Assembly (NCBI RefSeq): GCF_001650725.1
Contig: NZ_LXVX01000003.1
Coordinates: 1-64,000, forward strand
Length of the DNA stretch: 64,000 nucleotides
Reading direction: 5' to 3'
Source of the DNA: Sphingobium sp. TCM1
Lineage (GTDB): Bacteria; Pseudomonadota; Alphaproteobacteria; Sphingomonadales; Sphingomonadaceae
This document shows positions 1 through 8,900 of the stretch, piece by piece; position 1 is the first letter of the stretch, and the number at the start of each line of letters is the position of its first letter. The notes under the pieces are model-generated. The model saw only the letters and a list, made by a program, of their open reading frames with translations. It was not told the origin of the DNA and searched no databases. The position numbers and the translations under genes are program-made.

Positions 1-70
1 TTGACGTATCCATGCCTATGCGGGTAATTTGCTCCACGGGCGGCTCCCTTGATTGAGTCTTGCAACGCAC

Positions 71-364
71 TCACTCTGGCACATTGCGATGCCGTTGGGA
101 GCCGTCCACCCCAACAAGGCAGGCCATGGCCATCGCAAACAAGGCTTCTTCCGCCCGTTCGCGTTGTAGTGAATCCGGTGAGGCAAGGTCAGCGCGCAGC
201 CATTGCGGCAAGCGCTTCACCAGCTTTCGGATAGCTTCTCCAAAGGCCGCATCGGGAACGCCCGCGCTCTCCAGGGAGGCGAATCCATCTGAATCGTTAC
301 TGATACTCAACGCAGCCTCTGACATTCGAACGGCCGCAGTGCCTTCACTCAGGAGCCAGTTCAC
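71..364 (-). CDS. small hypothetical protein, 97 aa
   Basis: Not recognised. The frame opens with a GTG and has no clear ribosome binding site beyond a GAG about ten bases upstream. The composition is protein-like: an acidic/serine-rich first third, then an amphipathic segment (GEAIRKLVKRLPQWLRADL) and an alanine-rich helix near the C-terminus. No signal peptide or membrane segment is visible. It points away from the XRE regulator at 453, so the gap between them could hold divergent promoters. It could be a chance frame in GC-rich DNA. Confidence 0.4.
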   Translation of the reverse strand: MNWLLSEGTAAVRMSEAALSISNDSDGFASLESAGVPDAAFGEAIRKLVKRLPQWLRADLASPDSLQRERAEEALFAMAMACLVGVDGSQRHRNVPE

Positions 365-452
365 AGTTTAACTCGCTGGTTCACGAATGAAGGCGCACGG
401 ATACGAACGCCCACCTAACATATGCATCATCAATTTGTAAGATTGAACTCTG

Positions 453-740
453 ATGTTTGAGCCATCACAAAGGGGGATGATTACATCACAGCAGGTACGG
501 GCGGCGCGCGCCCTGCTCGGCATCGACCAGAAGGAATTGGCGGCGCTCGCCGGCGTATCGCTGCCGACGATCCAGCGTATGGAAACCTCCGGCGGGCAGG
601 TGCGGGGCGTGGTGGATTCGCTTGTCAGGGTGATTTCGGCGCTGGAGCGAGCTGGCATCGAACTCATTGGCGACAATGCGCCCAGCCAGGGCAAGGGGCG
701 CGGTGTACGGTTGCGGGACGCGCCCCCCGAACAACGCTGA
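453..740 (+). CDS. XRE-family helix-turn-helix transcriptional regulator
   Basis: A 95-residue, single-domain DNA-binding protein. The helix-turn-helix covers roughly residues 12-60 (QVRAARALLG, QKELAALAGVSLPTIQRME), the classic Cro/C1 pattern of a short plasmid-type repressor. The first ATG has no visible ribosome site. An internal ATG at 477 sits directly against AAAGGGGG, too close to be ideal, so the start is uncertain by eight residues; the domain is complete from either. It is followed after 23 bases by the PhnA-like gene on the same strand, so the two probably form an operon. Its target is unknown. Confidence 0.8.
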   Translation: MFEPSQRGMITSQQVRAARALLGIDQKELAALAGVSLPTIQRMETSGGQVRGVVDSLVRVISALERAGIELIGDNAPSQGKGRGVRLRDAPPEQR

Positions 741-763
741 AAACAAGCAAGAGCAAGGATTAG

Positions 764-1072
764 ATGATGCAGCAGAGCGACAATTATGTTTATGATGAAG
801 CGAGCGGCGAATGGATGAGCGCGGCTGAACTGGCGCATCGTGGCGCGGAAGCTGAGCGTGTTGAGGTTCGCGATGCCGTCGGCAATCTGCTGGCAGATGG
901 TGACAGCGTGACGCTCATCAAGGATCTGGTGGTGAAGGGGGCGAACCAGACCCTCAAGCGTGGGACCGTCATTAAATCGATCCGTCTGACCGGGGACGCG
1001 CAGGAAATCGATTGTCGGCACGAGGGCATCAAGGGTCTCGTGCTGCGTGCGGAATTTGTCCGTAAGCGCTGA
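764..1072 (+). CDS. PhnA/YjdM-like domain protein, C-terminal domain only
   Basis: 102 residues. From about residue 32 (VRDAVGNLLADGDSVTLIKD, then VKGANQTLKRGTVIKSIRL and the IDCR..EGIKGLVLRAEFVRK end) it matches the SH3-like C-terminal domain of the PhnA/YjdM family. Normal family members carry an N-terminal four-cysteine zinc ribbon. Here only one cysteine remains in the whole protein, so the ribbon is absent and is replaced by about 30 unrelated acidic residues. The start is supported by AAGGA five bases upstream of ATG. The family's name refers to phosphonate gene neighbourhoods, but no phosphonate genes are nearby. Function unknown. Confidence 0.75.
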   Translation: MMQQSDNYVYDEASGEWMSAAELAHRGAEAERVEVRDAVGNLLADGDSVTLIKDLVVKGANQTLKRGTVIKSIRLTGDAQEIDCRHEGIKGLVLRAEFVRKR

Positions 1073-1153
1073 CGTATATGGTTACGGTAAAACCCGGAGC
1101 CGACGACCGATGATCGTCCGCTTGCACATCCGAAATCAAACGCGGGAGGTCAT

Positions 1154-1393
1154 ATGAGTGATATCACCGAACGGGTCATAAAAGTCGTAGTCGACAATAT
1201 GGGAGTTTATCCTGATCAGGTGACGCCCGAAGCCAGCTTTCTCAAAGACCTTGGTGGCGATAGCCTCGACGTCGTGGAACTGGTAATGGCTCTCGAGGAT
1301 GAGTTCGGTATTACCATATCTGACGAGGATGTGGCGCAGATCACTACTGTACAAGACGCAATTCTCTATGTCGAAAGCGCTAGGCCGAACTGA
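1154..1393 (+). CDS. acyl carrier protein
   Basis: 79 residues with the acyl carrier signature [20 protein letters not shown]. Ser37 in the DSL motif is the expected 4'-phosphopantetheine attachment site, and the protein is acidic as usual for the family. GGGAGG lies just upstream of the ATG. No ketosynthase, acyltransferase or other fatty-acid or polyketide gene is adjacent, so this is a stand-alone second-copy carrier rather than part of a fab cluster. It could serve the AHL synthase encoded 44 kb away or a lipid modification elsewhere; that is speculation. Confidence 0.9.
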   Translation: MSDITERVIKVVVDNMGVYPDQVTPEASFLKDLGGDSLDVVELVMALEDEFGITISDEDVAQITTVQDAILYVESARPN

Positions 1394-1619
1394 ATTCCGA
1401 CAGCACTATTGCCAGCAACGTCAACGGTGTCCTTCAAGGAAGTGATTGTCCGCTGAGGCAGCCCTTCAACGGCTCAGCCCGAAATCCGTCCGACGCCTGA
1501 ATGTGACTTGTGGAAGCCACTGAAGCGTGATCCGATCAGGCTGGAGGGGCCGCGCTCCAATCCCCTTAGTTTACGATACTTCCCTGACCTGCGAAGGACG
1601 TCAACAGGTTCGAAGATGT

Positions 1620-2171
1620 CTAGCACATCGCCGGAGGTGGTGGCAGCGGATGGCGCCTGCGCAATTCGACAATGTGGCGGACTTTCTGAATGCTCGCATG
1701 CGCCGCTGCGCCGGTCACTCCGAAAAGCTTCCCAATCTCCGCTCCACTCAAGCCATCCTGCTCGTGAAACCTGAGCATTTTCTCCCCAAGGGCAAATGTC
1801 TCCGCCCGCACCTCAGCGGCCCGTGTAACCCTTTGCAGGTAGCGAGGCAGTGACGACCCCAAGGCCTCAAGAGCCGGGCGTTCGGGCTTGCCGGTCCACT
1901 GATCATGAAAACGCCAGCCATAACGATCCATGGCTGCCGCTATCTCACAATAGCTGACACGGCCAAGGTTGGGCAGGCGAAGGATGTTCGCCTGTGCACA
2001 ACGGGATAAGTCGCTCAGCTGCATCTGTTCGATCAAAACACCTGCCACAGTCGATGAGGCATCCGTCGCCCGGTCCAGATGCCCAAGGCAATTGCGGGCT
2101 CGGGAAGAAATGACGTGCCATGCTTCAAGCGCGAGGACGAAAGCATCGACTTGCGATCGAATCATTTCCAT
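1620..2171 (-). CDS. protein combining an RNA polymerase alpha-CTD-like helix-hairpin-helix with a sigma-region-4-like HTH
   Basis: 183 residues from the ATG at 2171, chosen because GGAGGG lies just upstream; an ATG at 2165 is also possible. Residues 22-86 resemble the C-terminal domain of the RNA polymerase alpha subunit (SSRARNCLG, then LSDLSRCAQANILRLPNLGRVSYCEI, the LLRxPNxGxxSLxEI pattern). Residues 128-172 (KMLRFHEQDGLSGAEIGKLFGVTGAAAHASIQKVR) resemble a sigma-70 region 4 or LuxR-type helix-turn-helix. The assignment rests on motif reading only. It may be a transcription-associated regulator. No partner gene is adjacent. Confidence 0.6.
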   Translation of the reverse strand: MEMIRSQVDAFVLALEAWHVISSRARNCLGHLDRATDASSTVAGVLIEQMQLSDLSRCAQANILRLPNLGRVSYCEIAAAMDRYGWRFHDQWTGKPERPALEALGSSLPRYLQRVTRAAEVRAETFALGEKMLRFHEQDGLSGAEIGKLFGVTGAAAHASIQKVRHIVELRRRHPLPPPPAMC

Positions 2172-2433
2172 ATCCCTCCGCAAGATTGCTCCCGTCTGGT
2201 TTCTTGGCATTATAGCCGTCCTCGACATTCCATCGCCGAAATGAGCATGTCATTTCTGCGCCGTGCGAAGAAAGAATATCATGCAACCCGTTGAGATCTC
2301 TACCCTCATTAACTCCTGACCAGCGAGGGTACGGGCCGTTCGAGCCGTCCATCACCGACGATCACGAAAACGGGACGACTTGTCCTTTACGAACATCAGA
2401 TGCAGCGTCTTCTGCCATGACGCAGCAGACCGC

Positions 2434-3462
2434 TTACGAACAGGTATCGGTGTAAGCGATAGACTCTTTCGGCGTCAGCGCTGGCAATCTACCATCCAGG
2501 CGGAGGCTGTACCCTTCCCATGGTTGCTGAGCCCCACGCGCCGGCGCGATCCAAAGCATGGCTGTTTGCCTGGCTGGTCCGGAAAGCCGATACCAGGTCG
2601 GCGCACCCGCCATCTTTACTTTGGTGCATCGCGCTGGAGCGACCTGGAAACCGGCATCACGTAAGGTCGAGAGCAACGTCACCTCACCAATCGGTGGGCC
2701 ATCGTTGCGGAAATACAGGTTCGTCACGATCGTGCGCGCGCCGCCCGCCAGCACCTTAACGGTCTGACCTGACAGCGAAATCGTGCCGCTACGCCGGAAA
2801 TACTCCCCGTTGGACATGGGCTTGTCCAGCATTTCCGGCGGCAATGCCGCCCAGGTGACGGACGGAACGGCTTCCAGCCTGCGCCAATCATAGAAACTGT
2901 CGGCAGGTAACGAGGCAGGCCGCAGCAGAGCGCCGAGCGCCGCGGCAAATCCCTTGGCGGGGGTTAGCGCGCCTGCAGACGGGGCGCTGGCCGTAGCGGG
3001 CTTCGCTATTGCGGAACTGGCCGTTCCCGGTGCGCAGACCTTGAACGATCTGGCCCGCACCACCATATTCATTGGCGCGCCCAGCGGGGTTTTCAGCGTG
3101 TCGTCATGCGCGACTTCCATCATGCCTTTGTGCTCGTCAGCGTTGAACATGAAGATGACGGGCGAGTTGTCGCCGCCCCATTTGTCCTTGCCGTATTTGA
3201 CATATGCCCAGCGCTGAATGCCTTCATAGCGCGCACCGCCCGCGCAACTGTAACAGACGCTCACCGGCAGTGGCCCACTCTTGCCCGCTGCCGTGTCGAG
3301 GAATATACCGCCCGCGTTTACCGTCACGCGCGGCAGTGCCGCGCAATTGCCGCCGGGGGTGTAGCTGCCATGAATCTCATCGGGGATGGACGGGCCTTCC
3401 GCTGCTGCCGGAACCGCAACCAACACCACCGCCGCCCCAAGCCAATAGCGCATCCGAACCAC
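2434..3462 (-). CDS. secreted hypothetical protein, 342 aa
   Basis: Begins with a typical Sec signal peptide (MVRMRYWLGAAVVLVAVPAAAEG), so it is probably periplasmic. The start is a GTG with AAGGGGAA seven bases upstream; a later ATG at 3453 has poorer spacing. The mature part has an N-terminal segment containing a paired-cysteine motif (CYSC), an Ala/Pro/Ser-rich linker around residues 150-175, and a C-terminal domain of about 150 residues with a cysteine in ARCTKV and one at the end. No catalytic motif was recognised. The neighbours give no hint of function. Confidence 0.65.
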   Translation of the reverse strand: MVRMRYWLGAAVVLVAVPAAAEGPSIPDEIHGSYTPGGNCAALPRVTVNAGGIFLDTAAGKSGPLPVSVCYSCAGGARYEGIQRWAYVKYGKDKWGGDNSPVIFMFNADEHKGMMEVAHDDTLKTPLGAPMNMVVRARSFKVCAPGTASSAIAKPATASAPSAGALTPAKGFAAALGALLRPASLPADSFYDWRRLEAVPSVTWAALPPEMLDKPMSNGEYFRRSGTISLSGQTVKVLAGGARTIVTNLYFRNDGPPIGEVTLLSTLRDAGFQVAPARCTKVKMAGAPTWYRLSGPARQTAMLWIAPARGAQQPWEGYSLRLDGRLPALTPKESIAYTDTCS

Positions 3463-4038
3463 GAGCCATTCCCCTTGTCGAACAGGTCAAGCCATATTTA
3501 TTGTGGTTTGGTTGCAGGGAGTCACGAACTATCGGTGTCTACCAGAATCTGGTCCTGATTACTGTATCCAGCCGCCATATTACGATTGCCATATGCTTGA
3601 AAAACGGAATGGGGAATGGGTTGGAGCTTGGTGGTTCAATTCGCCGTTATCATCGGAACGGCTAACAGGCTGGTCGATGCGCGCAAACTCACCAGAAAAG
3701 TTCGCGGGACCCACCAGGTCAATTGGCTTGCAACCCGCATGGATTTCACCTCTCATCGACCAACCAGTCGAGACGTCATGACCGACGAGCCCTTCGGCGG
3801 ATTTGCGCGCTGCAATGACGAGAGATGCCGACATAATTCAGGCAGTTCCAGCGTAGGCCGGAGCGAACGGGAGCATGCGGGTCGATCCGGGAAAATGGGA
3901 AAGCAAATCGCATTGAACGGTCCGCGCGATGGTGACAGTCGCCTGTTAACATCATCTCCCATGCGACGTCAGCCAATCCGTTGTGCAACCCTCATGGCAC
4001 GCAAGCTGCGTCTTGCACCATCTGGCGCGAAGAGGAGG
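3463..4038. other. 576-bp stretch with no convincing gene
   Basis: Several short frames exist on both strands, but none has good composition together with a ribosome site. The only structure noticed is a loose inverted repeat: CTGGTCGATG near 3668 against CATCGACCAACCAG near 3756. It is imperfect and its role is unknown. The stretch separates two exported-protein genes that run in the same direction and may hold the promoter of the upstream secreted protein. Confidence 0.4.
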
Positions 4039-4422
4039 CTACTGCGGTGTCGAGCCCGCCTGAAGCTTACTGGCGACCGTCTGAATGCGTTGCTGAAGGG
4101 CGGGGTCCGATTGGGACGCCGCCGAGATCTCATTGAACTTTTCTGGTGTCAGCCCGGCGTCCTGCACGGCAGCGGCCATCCTGGCCTGCTTATCGACGTC
4201 GGGCGTTGCGGTATCCTGCTGGATTCCTTGCACCGCACGCGCGGCTTTCACATATTGCCCGAGTTCCACGTCGGTAAAGCTACCTGCCTGTCCCGGAGCT
4301 GAAGGCATCGCTGGCGGGACGGTCGGACTGGCTGCGTCCTGGGCTTGGGCCGCGCCAGTGCCGGCAAGGAGGGACAGTGCACAAAACCCCGCAACCGGCC
4401 CGATCGATTTGATGAACATCAT
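4039..4422 (-). CDS. DUF4168-type exported protein
   Basis: 127 residues with a signal peptide ending in GTGAAQAQ, a short Pro/Ala linker, then a small helical domain (FTDVELGQYVKAARAVQGIQQ..., GLTPEKFNEISAASQSDPALQQRIQ) with the DUF4168 pattern. Such proteins are small periplasmic, probably helical-bundle proteins of unknown role. GGAG lies eight bases upstream of the tandem ATGATG start. It is monocistronic by spacing. Confidence 0.75.
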   Translation of the reverse strand: MMFIKSIGPVAGFCALSLLAGTGAAQAQDAASPTVPPAMPSAPGQAGSFTDVELGQYVKAARAVQGIQQDTATPDVDKQARMAAAVQDAGLTPEKFNEISAASQSDPALQQRIQTVASKLQAGSTPQ

Positions 4423-4600
4423 CTCGTTTTCTCCGTCGAAGCTCAGCGCGAAACGTCATACAGGAGGGGCTGCATTCCAACCCCTTCATGGACCTGCGGT
4501 GCCGTGAATGGGGCAAGATGACATTCAGTTGCCGAAACGACAGGAACCGCCCGGCGCGATCATTGCGTTCCCCCGTGAGCCGTGGCTTTCCTCACGAGGC

Positions 4601-4906
4601 TCACCCTTTGCCCATGACACGTGCCGCCGGATCGATGATCGTCTCGGCGTCTCCCGAACTATTGGCGATGGCATGGGCCATGCCAAAAAGCTCGACTTTG
4701 CCTCCGTCATTGTAAATGCGGCCAGCCACTGTCCCGCGCAGGATCGCGTGTGCGCCTTTCTCGACCGTCAGATCACCCGCGATGGTGCCATGAAGGATGA
4801 GTCTGGCGCCACCGCATAAGGTAGCGCCGCCTGTCACAGTCCCATAAAGGGCGATGTCCTCTTCGATTTTAAAGGGACCATCCAGATTTTCGTGGACTGC
4901 CTTCAC
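4601..4906 (-). CDS. bactofilin-like right-handed beta-helix protein
   Basis: 101 residues from a GTG start chosen because GAGGAG lies eight bases upstream; the longer ATG frame from 5041 has no such site and an unconvincing N-terminus. The body is a ladder of short repeats with a G-T-(V/I)-x-G rhythm (LYGTVTGG, LHGTIAGDLTVEKGAHAILRGTVAGRI), as in bactofilin/polymer-forming proteins, though shorter than the usual 120-180 residues. No membrane anchor is seen. A scaffold or adhesion-associated role is possible, but nothing nearby supports one. Confidence 0.6.
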   Translation of the reverse strand: MKAVHENLDGPFKIEEDIALYGTVTGGATLCGGARLILHGTIAGDLTVEKGAHAILRGTVAGRIYNDGGKVELFGMAHAIANSSGDAETIIDPAARVMGKG

Positions 4907-5169
4907 ATCCGTATCTCCTCGCGGTTCTGTGCTGCACGATACGCCGCGAAACGACGAAATCCTCCACGAACCCTTCACGCCTTCATGATTTGCTATATGC
5001 TCTGCAAGCGCTGAACATATGGTGAAATCTGAGCTGCCCATATACCGCAGCGCACGCGGATTTCCGCCGTCACCTTCTCATCTCGTCGTTGCCATGGCTC
5101 GCCATCGCGCATTTCCGTCCCGCCAATCGATCGTCGTTCAGGCCATAGCCGTTCCCCTGCTGATCGAGT

Positions 5170-5331
5170 TCAAGGCGCTTCCTCGGAATCCTTCGTCTGC
5201 TTCGCGATCCGCTCCTCGTGGAGTTCACGAGCCATCTGACGGCCAAGAAGGCGTGCCAGGCGAATGATGGCGGCATCTGCCTCCGGGGACAGCGCAGGCT
5301 TCTCGATGGGTGAGCGCCTCTTGTTTTTCAC
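5170..5331 (-). CDS. small hypothetical charged protein, about 53 aa
   Basis: The C-terminal 53 residues (KNKRRSPIEKPALSPEADAAIIRLARLLGRQMARELHEERIAK...) form a basic start followed by an amphipathic helix. The frame upstream to 5499 is Pro/Ser-rich and unlikely to be protein, so the GTG at 5331 is suggested, although its ribosome site is weak. The helix resembles the short linker-like proteins often found at the ends of transfer regions, but no family is recognised. Confidence 0.4.
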   Translation of the reverse strand: MKNKRRSPIEKPALSPEADAAIIRLARLLGRQMARELHEERIAKQTKDSEEAP

Positions 5332-5534
5332 GGCTTTGAATCCGCCTGGCGCGAGACGCTGACGAGCATCGGGCGGGAGAATCGGAAATGACGAAACGGT
5401 GCACGATGGGAGTGGAGGGAAGGAGAGAGAGGGCGGCGGAATGGCGGTACAGCCAGGTCGCAACCCTTGCGAGGAACTGGCTGTTTTTTGCTCCCGCAAT
5501 CCGTGTTATTCTTCTTTTCGGAAAGGCTGTGTGC

Positions 5535-5933
5535 ATGTCGCAGGTTGATCAAGCCCACCAAACTGAGAGTGAAATCCCCAAAGAGCCATCGCCGCGCGCT
5601 CGCGACTGGTTTTGGCACCCATGGTATGCCAAACTCTACCTGGCCCTGGCGCTGCTCTACTGGATCGGTCTGGAGCTGATGATTACCATTCCATATGATC
5701 GCCTGAACATCTCTCTGGCCAACGTGATGGTGCTGCTGATCTTCGTCTTCAACCCGATCACCGTGGTTTCCGTGCTCGGATATGGCTTCCTCAAGGCCAA
5801 GGTCGCATGCGGGGAGTGGATCATAACGCCAGGACCGCCTTCGCAAAGGTCGGGGATCGATCCCTATACCGATCCAACGGATCCGCGCTCGGGCGATATC
5901 CATTTTCGCCACATCGGCGTGATCCAGGACTGA
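5535..5933 (+). CDS. small inner-membrane protein with two predicted TM helices
   Basis: 132 residues from the ATG at 5535 (AAGG upstream); the frame extends further upstream but that extension is not protein-like. A Pro/Arg N-terminal stretch is followed by hydrophobic segments at about 31-50 and 58-82, then a polar tail rich in Pro and Asp. The stop lies two bases from the convergent traG stop, so it marks the downstream boundary of the transfer operon. Function unknown; a role in entry exclusion would be a guess from its position next to traG. Confidence 0.6.
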   Translation: MSQVDQAHQTESEIPKEPSPRARDWFWHPWYAKLYLALALLYWIGLELMITIPYDRLNISLANVMVLLIFVFNPITVVSVLGYGFLKAKVACGEWIITPGPPSQRSGIDPYTDPTDPRSGDIHFRHIGVIQD

Positions 5934-5935
5934 TA

Positions 5936-8900
5936 TCATGGATCCCGCCGCTCTTTGAAGCTCGGATCGCCGTCTGCCATTCCATTGTCGCGATCAAGAA
6001 ACAACCGTCCGGAACTCAGGATCGACGACTGTTCTATTGACATGACCGGGCCCGTGACATCGACTGTGCCGCGGCCAGCATCGGCCTGCTTCAAATATCG
6101 GTTTCGCAGACCGTCGTTTCCAAGCACCCGCTCGCTTAGTTCCTGGACGAAAGTCTCCTCAGGCCGGCCGGAACGAGCTGCCGCTTTCTCTGCGGACGCA
6201 ATAGCCTCACGAACATCGTAGTTCATGATGTCGATTGATGAGCGGGCGGAAACAGCTGCTATACCGCGATCGGAAATGTCGGCATTCAACTTGCCAGTCA
6301 ACGAACCCGTAACGCTGCTTTTGCCGCCACCCTTTTCTTCGCTGTTCTTGCCGCCAGAGCCAACGCCCCGGGATGCCGAAGCGGTCAGATCACCGGAGAT
6401 GCTCTGGCTATCCGCAGTAGAGTGCTCCGCGGACCGCGACAGAGACCGCTGCCATCCGGTCTGAACCATGATCGCCGTCACATCGCGCTCCAGCGTATCG
6501 GCGACCTGCGGCTTGAGTCGCCAGTTGCCGCGCCGATCCATTTCGAACCCGCCGCGAAGCCAATTGGCCATGGTAGCCTGACCCTCGGGTCCGTTGCCCA
6601 GGAAGTGCTCGATGGTATCGGGACCCGCCTGCTTGCCCGCTTCGAACCGCGTGCTGGTGTCGCTCCGCGCCGACTGGCTGAACCCGGTGCTGCTCGAGAC
6701 CAGCAGATCATTGTGCGCGAAGCTGAGCCGTGCATGCCCGCCGTTGGCGATCGCGCCGAGCTGGCTCTCGTTGATGAGGCCGCCGCGCCACATCTGCGCC
6801 GCAAGCTCGGGCGTCAGGTTGAGGCTGACATCGCCATTCTGGCTCATCGCGATCTGTCGCTTCGACATCTCGACGCCATGCGCGCGCAGGAGTGCTTGCG
6901 TACGGGTGAGACGGTCCTTGTCGACGATCCCGGTCAGCCGCTCGTTGCGGGCGCGGTCGGCGATCCCTTCCGCGCCGCCTTCGGCCATGTCGACCTGATT
7001 GCCGGCCGTGCCGGCCAGCGCGCGGATAAAGGAATCGAGTCGCGCAGCCTCACGAACCGATACGCCCGCCGCCGCTGCGCCTTCGGCAAATCCGGCATTG
7101 TCAGCCTGCCGCCGCTGTTCGCCGATCTGTGCATTGCTGCGCACGCCGTCGGGACCGATCTCCCGCTGGGCATCAAGCTTGCCCGAGCGTTCGGCAAAAT
7201 CATATCCTGCCGCCTCGCGCGTGCGTCCATAGACGCTGGTGCCCTCGCGCGCCGCCTCAGCGGTCGCTCCATCGGCCGTGCCGACCTGGACCGCAGCATT
7301 GTAGCTTTCCAGCGCGCGCAGCACCTGTGCCTCGTTGCGCCCGGTCGAACGCGACAGCTGGCTGATCGCCGTCGATCGCGCCTCGCCGGACAGCGCATTG
7401 ATGAACCCGATGCGCCGGCTGGTCTCGGTAACGGAAAGTCCGAGCATCGCGGCCGCCTGCCGCTGCCCCTGATTCCCACCGGTCCGATGCGCCTGCTCGG
7501 TAGCCACATTGCCGCGCTCGACGGCCGCCACCCTGTCCCCCGCATAGTCGCGCCGTCCTTCCATTGCGCCGACCTGCGTTTGCGCCGCAGTGAGGTCGTT
7601 GCGCAGCATCTGCTCCTGATCGAAGGCATTGGCTGTCAGCTTGGCGAAGGTCGGATCGGCGCTTGCCTGCCCGATCACCGTGGAGGCCTTGAGCGCGGCA
7701 TCCTTTGCGTCATAGCCGTTGCGCTCGAAATGCCGCTGGGCGCCCGATTGCATCATTTCATAGGCACGTTGGTCGCCGAACGCCTTCCACTGCACCATGT
7801 TCTGCGCGAAGGCGGCAAAGGCCCGCTCTCCGGATTGCCCTTCCCCAAAATAGCTTGTGCCGAGTTTGCGCAGCGCGTCGCCCTGGGCAAAACCATGGAT
7901 CGCCGACGTCGCGGCGTTGCTGCGTATCGCGCGTGCGGTGGCGGGATCACTCAGATCACGTCCGACAAGGGCAGGGGACAGGCCGCCCAGTTCCCGCGCG
8001 GCATCGGTCCGCCCCAGCCCGAACGCTGCCGTCCCCGCCGCGCCGCCGCCATGCTCGCCCATCACCGTGCCGGCGGCCCCGAATGCCCGGTCAAGGCCAA
8101 AGCTGCTGCGCTCGCCAAAATCGCCAAACCCGGAAGATGTCGAACGCCGTGCCTGGGTGCCGCTGGCCGAAGCCTGCGCTTCCAGCGCCGAGGCATAACC
8201 CTCGCTGGTACCCACCGTCGCCGCCGCCATGCTGCCCTGGCCCTGCACGCCGAGCATGCCGGACGTGAAGGCAGTGAACATATTGCCCGAGAAGCGGAAC
8301 ACAGTGAAGACGAACGCGCCGGCAAGGCCCGCCGCCGCAGTCCGGAACGAGCCGAAGATGGCAAGTGCCTTCATCGCGGCCGATGGCGCGAGAATCCAGC
8401 TATCGGCGGCGACATTGGTCGCGCGCAGTTCCGCCAGCACGTCCATCGCCCGCCCCAGGGTCAGTTGATAGATACCCGCGTCGATGACGCCCCAGAGCGC
8501 GACGAACACGAACAGTCCCAGTGCAAAGCTCGCGACCCTGAGGTTGATCGGTGTCAGGATGAAGAGCAACGCGATCGGCATCATCATGAGCATGATTGCG
8601 AAGACCGAGGCGCGGATGGTCGGCATCCACTCGTTGGCGGTCGAGAGCGTCGCCAGGCCGTTGGACTCGATCGCCCGGTTCGCCATCACCCGCGCGGTCG
8701 CCGCCGGGGAATCCTCGAACAGGACGTCGCCGACGGTCTGCCCCAGCAGTATGTTGGTCAGGAACTTCTGCCGGCTCATCGATTGCCCCAGCATCATGTC
8801 GCCGAGCGCGTCGATCTGCTGACGGCAGCGATCACGCTGGGTCGCCTGTGTCACGTCGAAACCGGTACGCGCGCAGACCTGGTCGCTGTAAGCGTCGAAG

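Noticed and set aside
3616..4302. 228-codon plus-strand frame
   Set aside because: Runs across the DUF4168 gene antisense, with Arg-rich shadow composition.
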